The notes beneath the pieces are model-generated. The model was not told the origin of the DNA, made no database searches, and saw only the letters and a list, made by a program, of their open reading frames with translations. Source: an uncultured Bacteroidales bacterium (lineage in GTDB: Bacteria; Bacteroidota; Bacteroidia; Bacteroidales; UBA932). Taken from it: 10,275 nt of DNA. The DNA lies in assembly GCA_946617545.1 (NCBI GenBank), contig CAMOKK010000035.1, positions 1-10,275 of the forward strand, read 5' to 3'. Shown here piece after piece: positions 4,612 through 10,275 of the stretch; positions within the stretch are counted from its first letter, which is position 1, and each line of letters opens with the position of its first letter. A program made the position numbers and the translations under genes.

Positions 4612-7196
4612 GGCTGCTCCTTGATATAGACGTCCTGCTGCGGGAAAGGAATCTCGATGCCGTTCTCGTTGAAGGCATTGTAGATGGCCTCCCGCGCCTG
4701 GGCGGCAATGGCGGCATAGTTCTCCACCGTCGTGTGCATAAGCACCCGCAGGTTGACGGAACTGTCGGCAAAATCATCTACCCTTACCACAATCCCTTTC
4801 TTCTTGTCCACCACCTCCCGGCCGTATTTGTCCTTCATCATCAGCGGATTAAGGGCTTCCAGAATAATCCGGCGGGCCTTCTCCACATCGGTCCCGTATT
4901 TCACGCCCACCAAAACGCTCACCAGCTGGTAGGAGTCACTGCGCGTCAGGTTCTTGAAGTTCTTGTTGAAGAGGGCGGTATTGGTAAAGATGATGACCGA
5001 GTCGTCCATCGCCTCAATCTGGGTGCTCTGATAGCTGAGCCCCACCACGGTGCCCCGGATGCCGTCGCACTCGATGATGTCCCCCACCCGGACGCGGCCG
5101 CTCATGAGCTGCACGCCATAGAAGAAGTTGTTCAGCACATCCTTCATGGCAAAGCCGATACCCGTTGCCAGGCCGGTAGAAACCAGCGCCAGCCCCGATG
5201 CCGGAATCTGCAGAAGAAGGAAGATAATCAGCACATACAGGCCCCAGGCCAACAGGGAAATAATATTGTTGGCCAGGTTGTAATTCACATCGGTCTCCTT
5301 GAATACCACGTTCTCTCCCAGTTTCTGGATGGCCGATTTAGTCTTCCACACACGGTAGAATGCCTTGGCGGCATAGATGAGGTAACGGAAGAGGAAGAAA
5401 AGGCTCACAATGATGAGAATGTAAAGGAGAGATACGGAGAAACCGTTCTCCGCTTTAACAAAGGGCCCGAAGAAAATCCGCCGGGCCACCCCGGTGAAGT
5501 TGAACACCTTGCAGGCCATGAAAACGGAGCCGGGGAAAGACCAGATGGCCAGTACGGGCACCAGAACCGTCTTGGCCAGGTCGTACAACCAGGAAACCTC
5601 TATGAAGGACGCCTTTCCGTTCGAAAGCGGCAAGGAAGGATTCTTCTTCCGATAGGCCAGCTTCCGCTCCTTCAGATGGCTTTCATAATATCGGCTCAGA
5701 AGCTCCCAGACAGCAATTAGGCTCTCTAAAAGCGCCAGCTGGAACATCCACCAGATAATGAGCAGGAGTGAGCCCATTACCACACCGGCCCAGGAAATGA
5801 GCGTAGCCACGGCCATGGCCCCCGAGCTGGCCCATAGCAAAACCCGGTCTCCCCTGTCCACTATCTTGCCCTTCCGGCTCACCATCCAGAACTGGAAGAA
5901 GGTGCTCAGTAGCAGCAGGGCCGGAAAAATGAGGTTGATAACACTGTTGGGGATGAAAATCATCCGGAAATAAATCACCACGAAGGCCATGACAAGCGTA
6001 GGAAGATAGGCCAGCAGGGTGCTCCGAATCTGGGGCTTGTCCAGGCGGATGAGCATGGATACCAGGATGGCGGCCATGAGCCAGGCAAATTCCCCCATCA
6101 TGGTAGAGGAACGGACAATGAAGGTATTGTCCGACAACTTGGTATTGATAAACAGGAACACGCCGAAGAGGAAAACGCCTATCAGGGCGATAATGAGCCC
6201 CTTGTGCTCCATGAACCATGCCGATTCCTTTCTCTTGTTGAATTTGACGTATCCGTTCACCAGCAGGGTGGAGACCAGCGTGGCCACCAGCAGTATCAGC
6301 AGCAGCATGAACGAATAGAAGTACACGATGGGGCCCCGCCAGGAGCTGGCTACGCTATTTTCACCCAGGTTCAGCTGCAGGCTGTAGCGGCTCTTGACAT
6401 CGGCCAGGGCCCTCTGGGTACGGAAGGGGAAACGGGCCAGGGTTTTGAAGTAATTCCCCTGCCCTTCCACGAAGAGTTTCTGCTGAACGGATTTATAGCG
6501 GTCCTGCGCATAGTTATAGGCACTGCGCAGAAGCTCGTCCGTCTGCTCATAGTACTCGTTGTCCTTGTCAATCTGCCGCATCTGCTGCCAGTAGTAGGCT
6601 ACAATCTGCTCGGCCACATACAGGCAGCTGTCCCGCACCGCAATGGTGGCGTCGTCCATCTTCATCTCGTATGCATCGCGGGCAAACTCCGGCGTATCCA
6701 AGATGGTGGAATCGGCCAGCGCCGTGGTGGCCGAATCCAGGGCCACCGCCACTTTTTTCTCCTGTACAATCTCCTCGGCCGTGCGCTCCGGAGGCATCTT
6801 TCTTAGCGTGAGTACCAAGCGGTTATACCGCTCCATCTCAGCCGTAAGTTTGGCCTTCACCTCCGCATAGGGTGTGCTTTCGCCCTTGAACTGCTCGTAC
6901 TGACGGGTCACCTCATTGAGGGCGAAGGTAAGGTCAAACGTGTTCTCGGATGCCTGCGAATACAGCATCACGGAGAGCTCGTTGCACTCATCCACCAATT
7001 GCGCCAGTCTCTGGTGCTGTTCCTGAATCCGCTTTTCCGCACTGCCGGAGAAGCGCTCAAGGCCCGCATACGTCTCCTTGAGCTCCATCAGAAGCACCGA
7101 GAGCGTCTGGTTCAGGTTGTTCTCCTTGAAAACAGCCCACAGCGGAGCCGCCATCAGCAGAACAGCCAGAAGCGCTAGAATCCGTCTTTTTCTCAT
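4608..7196 (-). CDS. Large MscS-family mechanosensitive ion channel with periplasmic coiled-coil N-terminus
   Basis: An 862-residue inner-membrane protein. A signal peptide (about residues 1-21, MRKRRI then LALLAVLLMAAPLWA) is followed by a ~260-residue, charged, helix-rich region predicted to be periplasmic and partly coiled-coil (about 30-275). About ten or eleven hydrophobic segments lie between 288 and 697. The conserved MscS core is at the C-terminus: pore-lining helix GLATGIGFAMKDVLNNFFYGVQLM (about 675-698), then the beta domain RVRVGDIIECDGIRGTVVGLSYQSTQIEAMD (701-731) and a cytoplasmic vestibule domain to ~850. This architecture resembles MscK/YbdG-like large channels that open on hypo-osmotic shock; the exact subtype is unclear and the extra N-terminal region is poorly conserved in such families. 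The ATG overlaps the serB stop (ATGA, 7193-7196), so it is the last gene of the kinase-serB-mscS operon and probably depends on translational coupling. Confidence 0.93.
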   Translation of the reverse strand: MRKRRILALLAVLLMAAPLWAVFKENNLNQTLSVLLMELKETYAGLERFSGSAEKRIQEQHQRLAQLVDECNELSVMLYSQASENTFDLTFALNEVTRQYEQFKGESTPYAEVKAKLTAEMERYNRLVLTLRKMPPERTAEEIVQEKKVAVALDSATTALADSTILDTPEFARDAYEMKMDDATIAVRDSCLYVAEQIVAYYWQQMRQIDKDNEYYEQTDELLRSAYNYAQDRYKSVQQKLFVEGQGNYFKTLARFPFRTQRALADVKSRYSLQLNLGENSVASSWRGPIVYFYSFMLLLILLVATLVSTLLVNGYVKFNKRKESAWFMEHKGLIIALIGVFLFGVFLFINTKLSDNTFIVRSSTMMGEFAWLMAAILVSMLIRLDKPQIRSTLLAYLPTLVMAFVVIYFRMIFIPNSVINLIFPALLLLSTFFQFWMVSRKGKIVDRGDRVLLWASSGAMAVATLISWAGVVMGSLLLIIWWMFQLALLESLIAVWELLSRYYESHLKERKLAYRKKNPSLPLSNGKASFIEVSWLYDLAKTVLVPVLAIWSFPGSVFMACKVFNFTGVARRIFFGPFVKAENGFSVSLLYILIIVSLFFLFRYLIYAAKAFYRVWKTKSAIQKLGENVVFKETDVNYNLANNIISLLAWGLYVLIIFLLLQIPASGLALVSTGLATGIGFAMKDVLNNFFYGVQLMSGRVRVGDIIECDGIRGTVVGLSYQSTQIEAMDDSVIIFTNTALFNKNFKNLTRSDSYQLVSVLVGVKYGTDVEKARRIILEALNPLMMKDKYGREVVDKKKGIVVRVDDFADSSVNLRVLMHTTVENYAAIAAQAREAIYNAFNENGIEIPFPQQDVYIKEQP

Positions 7197-8422
7197 AACT
7201 TGCCTTGTTCTCCCAGATGGGAATCCTTGAAGCCCAGGAAGTAAAGCACGCCATCCAGGCCGATGGTACTGAGGCTCTGCCGGGCTTCCTCCTTCACCCG
7301 CGGCTTGGCATGGAAAGCGATGCCCAGGCCCGCCTCCATAAGCATGGGAAGGTCGTTGGCGCCGTCTCCCACGGCGATGGTCTGGGCCAGGTTCACCTTT
7401 TCCGTCATGGCGATGAGTTTCAGAAGGTCGGCCTTGCGGCGGCCGTCCACAATCTCGCCCACATAGCGGCCTGTCAGTTTGCCGTCCTCCCCTACTTCCA
7501 GTTCGTTGGCATAGACATAATCGATGCCGTATTTGCGCTGCAAATGCTCCCCGAAGAAGGTGAAGCCGCCGCTCAGGATGGCAATCTTGTAGCCGCAGGT
7601 CTTGAGGACAGACATCAGGCGGTCCGTTCCCTCCGTTATAGGTAGATGGTCTGCAATATCCTGCATCACAGACACATCCAGCCCTTTAAGCAAAGCAACC
7701 CTTTCGGTAAAGCTTTCCTTGAAGTCAATCTCTCCCCGCATGGCCCGTTCCGTGATGGCGGCCACCTTTTCATAGACACCATGCCGCCTGGCCAGCTCGT
7801 CTATGCACTCTGTCTGGATAAGCGTAGAGTCCATATCGAAGCAGATGAGCCGACGCATCCGGCGGTACATGTCGTCTTTCTGGAAGGAGAAATCCATCCC
7901 GCTGGAGCGGCTCATGGCCATCAGTTCCTTCTGGAAGGCGGCCTTGTCCTCCACCGTTCCCCGGATAGAGAACTCTACGCAGGCCCGCACATTCCTCTCC
8001 GGGTGCATAATGCTCATGCGGCCGGTGAGCCGCTTGATGGCATCGATATTGAGCCCGTGACTGGAAAGCACCTGCGCCGCCATGGCTATCTGCCTGGCAC
8101 TCAGGCTGCGGCCTATCACCGTCAGGATGTAACGGTTCTTTCCCTGACGCCCGGCCCAGCTCTCATAATCCACGTCCGAAATGGGTTCGAAGCCAATGCC
8201 CACCCCCAATTCCGTCGCTTTGAAAAGCAGTTCCTTCATCACCTGGCCGGAATCCTTCTCGTCTATCCGAATCAAAATGCCCAGCGACAGCGTGCTGTGG
8301 ATATCGGCCTGGCCGATGTCCAGAATCTGCGCATCGTAACGGGCCAAGATGCCCATGATGGAGGCCGTGAGCCCCACCTGGTCCTTTCCGGAAATCCGAA
8401 TTAAAATCTGTTCCTTCTTCAT
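7193..8422 (-). CDS. serB: Phosphoserine phosphatase SerB with two N-terminal ACT domains
   Basis: A 409-residue cytoplasmic enzyme that dephosphorylates O-phosphoserine to serine, the last step of serine synthesis. Residues about 3-80 form a first ACT domain (ILIRISGKDQVGLTASIMGILARY, with typical glycine at its first turn) and about 96-172 a second (YILTVIGRSLSARQIAMAAQVL), expected to bind an amino acid for allosteric control, as in the long SerB of mycobacteria. The HAD domain follows: motif I FDMDSTLIQTE with D196 and D198, motif II SGG at 284-286, K330 as motif III, and GDGANDLPM (352-360) as motif IV. The ATG at 8422 gives the ACT-type start MKKEQILIRISGKDQ; an upstream in-frame ATG at 8506 would run into the preceding gene's end and is rejected. 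The start is 7 bases after the kinase stop. It overlaps mscS by 4 bases. Confidence 0.96.
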   Translation of the reverse strand: MKKEQILIRISGKDQVGLTASIMGILARYDAQILDIGQADIHSTLSLGILIRIDEKDSGQVMKELLFKATELGVGIGFEPISDVDYESWAGRQGKNRYILTVIGRSLSARQIAMAAQVLSSHGLNIDAIKRLTGRMSIMHPERNVRACVEFSIRGTVEDKAAFQKELMAMSRSSGMDFSFQKDDMYRRMRRLICFDMDSTLIQTECIDELARRHGVYEKVAAITERAMRGEIDFKESFTERVALLKGLDVSVMQDIADHLPITEGTDRLMSVLKTCGYKIAILSGGFTFFGEHLQRKYGIDYVYANELEVGEDGKLTGRYVGEIVDGRRKADLLKLIAMTEKVNLAQTIAVGDGANDLPMLMEAGLGIAFHAKPRVKEEARQSLSTIGLDGVLYFLGFKDSHLGEQGKL

Positions 8423-8429
8423 AACGTAT

Positions 8430-9281
8430 TTAAGCCAGATATTTGCACACAATCGACAGCAGGGCGTCGCTGGGAGCCGAGTATTCTCCGTGCAGTTTTC
8501 CCACAATAAATAGAAGCTTCAGGGCAAAATAAGGATACAGCTCTTTTTCCTTCTCCACAAGGGAGGCTTCGTCCTGCAGCTGATAATACTCCCGGGCAAA
8601 AAGCTTCCAATGCTGCATGAGAACGGGCCGCGTGAGGTGGAAAATCTGGTCGGCACGCTCATCGCTTATAAAATTGGCCGAATAGTACAGCATGCACAGG
8701 TCCCACTCCGGCCGGCCGTAGGCAAAATCCCCCACGTCAATCCAGAGAGTCCTCTTCCCGTCCGTGATGATATTGCCGATATGGAGGTCTCCATGCAGGC
8801 AGGTATCGGCCTCGGGAATGCCCTCCAGGCGGGAAAGAGCCATTTCCCGTACATTTTCCGGAAGCTTTTTGTATCGAATAATCATGTCCCGTACCAGCTC
8901 TTTCATGGAAGGAAGCCTGCAGGTATCGGCCTGTTTGGAATGCAACTCACGCGCCAGGACGGCAAAACGGACCGACAGCGGTTCCAGCTGCTCCGGTTCC
9001 TGGGATATGATGCGGGTGAAGGAGCGTTTGCCGGGGATGAGTTCGTACTCGGCGCCGTAGCGCGTCCCGTCCGTAATGAGCCGAAGGGGCTTGGGAGTGG
9101 GAATACCCAGCTCATACACTATCTCATTTACGTGGAACTCGCGCGAGGCGGTCTGGGCCTGCACGCCGGGCACGAAAAGCTTCGCCAGAGACGTACCGTC
9201 TTTTTTGTTATATGTCAGGGCTGTACCGCCTTCCCCCGTCTGGAAATAGTCTTCCAGTTCAATTTTCTGGTAAGTATCCAT
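8430..9281 (-). CDS. Aminoglycoside phosphotransferase-like kinase (TIGR02172-type)
   Basis: A 283-residue cytoplasmic kinase of the APH/choline-kinase fold. Visible features: nucleotide-site lysine K34 in AKLF, a candidate pairing glutamate E53, the Brenner motif CLHGDLHIGNI with H163, D165, H167 and N170, and the metal-binding IDVGDFAYGRPEWDL with D182 and D185 (180-194). This last block resembles the TIGR02172 paralogous family first named in Fibrobacter, as I recall it. The substrate is unknown; small-molecule alcohols, sugars or amino-sugars are all possible, and it should not be read as antibiotic resistance. It is the first gene of the leftward operon with serB and mscS, 7 bases from serB. 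The leader of about 45 bases contains a small GC-rich stem-loop. The ATG at 9281 fits both the family start and the promoter position. Confidence 0.82.
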   Translation of the reverse strand: MDTYQKIELEDYFQTGEGGTALTYNKKDGTSLAKLFVPGVQAQTASREFHVNEIVYELGIPTPKPLRLITDGTRYGAEYELIPGKRSFTRIISQEPEQLEPLSVRFAVLARELHSKQADTCRLPSMKELVRDMIIRYKKLPENVREMALSRLEGIPEADTCLHGDLHIGNIITDGKRTLWIDVGDFAYGRPEWDLCMLYYSANFISDERADQIFHLTRPVLMQHWKLFAREYYQLQDEASLVEKEKELYPYFALKLLFIVGKLHGEYSAPSDALLSIVCKYLA

Positions 9282-9295
9282 CTTTTTTACTAATT

Positions 9296-9311
9296 ATCCC
9301 GGCTGCGGGAT
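9296..9311 (-). promoter_or_regulatory. Small perfect stem-loop in the leader of the kinase-serB-mscS operon
   Basis: ATCCCG and CGGGAT (9296-9301 and 9306-9311) form a perfect 6-bp stem with a 4-base loop, about 14 bases upstream of the kinase ATG. It is the only GC-rich element in an otherwise AT-rich 93-base gap. In the leftward transcript it would lie in the 5' leader. It has no U-tract after it, so it is not an intrinsic terminator. Any function is speculative. Confidence 0.4.
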
Positions 9312-9327
9312 GGGACTATATATTTTA

Positions 9328-9335
9328 CAAAAATA
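9328..9335 (-). promoter_or_regulatory. Predicted -7 box of the kinase-serB-mscS operon
   Basis: The minus strand reads TATTTTTG (TAnnTTTG), 46 bases upstream of the kinase ATG. The surrounding sequence is nearly identical to that around the valS -7 box. No clear -33 element is visible at the expected spacing. Confidence 0.55.
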
Positions 9336-9358
9336 AGAAAAATAAAGGAGATTTTGTG

Positions 9359-9366
9359 TATATTTG
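9359..9366 (+). promoter_or_regulatory. Predicted -7 box of the sigma-54 response regulator gene
   Basis: TATATTTG matches TAnnTTTG exactly and ends 8 bases before the ATG at 9375. The predicted transcript would have a leader of only about 5-6 bases. The bases following the box (GGCCGATT) resemble those after the mutY box. No clear -33 element is seen. Confidence 0.5.
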
Positions 9367-9374
9367 GGCCGATT

Positions 9375-10275
9375 ATGGCATCAAAAAAAGGAAAAATACT
9401 GATTGTCGATGACAACGCCGGCATCCGCCGGACGCTGGAGATTCTGCTGCCCCTGCACTTTGCCCAGGTGAAGACCCTTCCCTCCCCGGCCACGCTGGTG
9501 GCATCCCTGGAGCAGTTCCGCCCGGACGTGGTGCTCTTGGACATGAACTTCACGGCCAGCATCAACACCGGCAACGAAGGCCTCTACTGGGCCGGAGAAA
9601 TCAAGAAAATGGCACCCGAGGTGGAGGTGGTCCTCTTTACGGCTTATGCCGATATCGCCCTGGCGGTGGAAGGGATGAAACGCGGTGCCTTCGATTTCAT
9701 CGTCAAGCCCTGGGACAACGAAAAACTGGTGACAACGCTCACCGCCGCCCGGGACAAGGCCATGAAGGCCCTGGGAAGAGATTCTTCCGAGCGGTCTTCC
9801 TGTCATTCTGGGCGAAGCGAAGAATCCATGTTCTGGGGCAGTTCCAAGCCCATGGCCGCCATCCGCAAAACCATAGACAAAATCGCCCCCACCGACGCCA
9901 CGGTGCTCATCACCGGCGAAAACGGCACCGGCAAGGACGTCCTGGCGCGGGAAATCCATTTCCACAGCCTCCGGAGCGGGAAGCCGATGGTGGCCGTGGA
10001 CGCCGGCGCCATCACGGAAACCCTCTTTGAGAGCGAACTCTTCGGCCACGTCAAAGGCGCCTTTACGGACGCCCATACAGACCACGCCGGCAAGTTTGAA
10101 CAGGCCGACGGCGGAACACTCTTCCTGGACGAAATCGGCAATATCCCGCTGCACCTGCAGGCCAAGCTGCTGCGGGTGATTCAAAGCCGGAGCGTGGTGC
10201 GCGTGGGCGGCTCCCAGGCCATCCCGGTGAATATCCGGCTCATCTGCGCCACCAACATGGACCTGGAACAGCTGG
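9375..10275 (+). CDS. NtrC-family sigma-54-dependent response regulator (partial, first 300 residues)
   Basis: A two-component response regulator whose 3' end lies outside the window. The receiver domain covers about residues 6-125: acidic pair D12/D13, phospho-acceptor D56 in LLDMNF, switch T89 in FTA, and K111 in KPW. A linker (about 126-155) is followed by the AAA+ sigma-54 activator domain: Walker A GENGTGKD (181-188), the sigma-54 contact loop GAFTDA (228-233) and Walker B LFLDEIG (249-255), then LQAKLLRVIQ. The second glycine of the usual GAFTGA is aspartate, which I recall as common in Bacteroidota. A helix-turn-helix DNA-binding domain is expected beyond the window. When phosphorylated it would oligomerise and open sigma-54 promoters. 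The linker includes an in-frame REP-like repeat (9780-9827). No cognate histidine kinase is in view; it may follow downstream. It is divergent from the kinase operon. Confidence 0.94.
   Translation, partial: MASKKGKILIVDDNAGIRRTLEILLPLHFAQVKTLPSPATLVASLEQFRPDVVLLDMNFTASINTGNEGLYWAGEIKKMAPEVEVVLFTAYADIALAVEGMKRGAFDFIVKPWDNEKLVTTLTAARDKAMKALGRDSSERSSCHSGRSEESMFWGSSKPMAAIRKTIDKIAPTDATVLITGENGTGKDVLAREIHFHSLRSGKPMVAVDAGAITETLFESELFGHVKGAFTDAHTDHAGKFEQADGGTLFLDEIGNIPLHLQAKLLRVIQSRSVVRVGGSQAIPVNIRLICATNMDLEQL
9780..9827. repeat. REP-like interspersed repeat inserted in frame in the response-regulator linker
   Basis: The stretch ends are perfect 8-bp inverted copies, GATTCTTC (9780-9787) and GAAGAATC (9819-9826), and the right half includes TGTCATTCTGGGCG (9801-9814) followed by AAGCGAAGAATCC. 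This closely resembles a high-copy intergenic repeat I recall from Bacteroidota and other genomes, whose spurious translations read CHSERSEES; here the frame reads CHSGRSEES (residues 143-151). It adds about 16 codons without a stop. The inner arms pair poorly, so it looks like a decayed copy. Repeat-family membership is from memory and copy number cannot be checked here. Confidence 0.6.

Noticed and set aside
4734..5720. Long open frame of 328 codons on the plus strand
   Set aside because: Fully antisense to the conserved mscS gene; the translation is rich in H, G, Q and D with no family resemblance. It is a by-product of GC-rich codon use.
7646..8404. Open frame of 252 codons on the plus strand
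   Set aside because: Antisense to serB, whose ACT and HAD motifs are clear.
8423..8506. Upstream in-frame ATG at 8506 as the serB start
   Set aside because: It would add 28 residues with no ACT-domain match, overlapping the end of the kinase gene; the ATG at 8422 gives the family N-terminus.
9381..10184. Open frame of 267 codons on the minus strand
   Set aside because: Antisense to the response regulator, which has all expected receiver and AAA+ motifs.
9375..10275. Defence or mobile system suggested by the window's premise
   Set aside because: No nuclease, helicase, reverse transcriptase, integrase or toxin-antitoxin signature found; the genes are core metabolism, repair, transport and regulation.

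Overview
The window is a densely packed, GC-rich stretch of a chromosome, very probably from a member of the Bacteroidota (Bacteroidales-like). Four things point there: AT-rich promoter boxes of the form TAnnTTTG in all three divergent gaps, few Shine-Dalgarno sequences, the kdsC-like/maf gene pair and the DUF3467 protein, and an NtrC-type regulator with the Bacteroidota-style GAFTDA loop. The genus cannot be read from the sequence. Ten protein genes fill almost the whole window; two run off its ends (valS on the left, a sigma-54 response regulator on the right). No gene-free stretch exceeds 100 bases. I see no tRNA, rRNA, CRISPR array, transposase, phage gene or recognisable defence system.

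Layout: (1) 1-788, leftward, 5' part of valS. (2) 864-2324, rightward operon: DUF3467 protein, KdsC-like HAD phosphatase, Maf nucleotide pyrophosphatase, joined by a 1-base gap and a 1-base overlap. (3) 2321-3601, leftward, fused ThrE-type amino-acid exporter, convergent with maf and overlapping it by 4 bases. (4) 3640-4611, rightward, mutY. (5) 4608-9281, leftward operon read from 9281 down: aminoglycoside-phosphotransferase-like kinase, serB phosphoserine phosphatase with two ACT domains, large MscS-type mechanosensitive channel. The kinase-serB gap is 7 bases and serB-mscS share ATGA. (6) 9375-10275, rightward, NtrC-family response regulator, cut by the window end.

How the genes work together: most are housekeeping functions. 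ValS charges tRNA, KdsC-like HAD probably serves LPS Kdo synthesis, Maf cleans non-canonical nucleotides, MutY removes A opposite 8-oxoG, SerB makes serine, and ThrE exports serine/threonine. ThrE and SerB are in separate transcription units but share a metabolite. The regulator's targets are not visible here.

The most interesting signals lie in non-coding or atypical sequence. A REP-like interspersed repeat (around 9780-9827) sits in frame inside the linker of the response regulator. Three genes share a compact TAnnTTTG-n-GCC start module that would give nearly leaderless mRNAs. The thrE/mutY gap is a 13-bp-arm inverted repeat carrying both promoters. All three divergent gaps have back-to-back -7 boxes only 12-23 bp apart. 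I found no clearly new biological system, and most of the window is conserved core genome.
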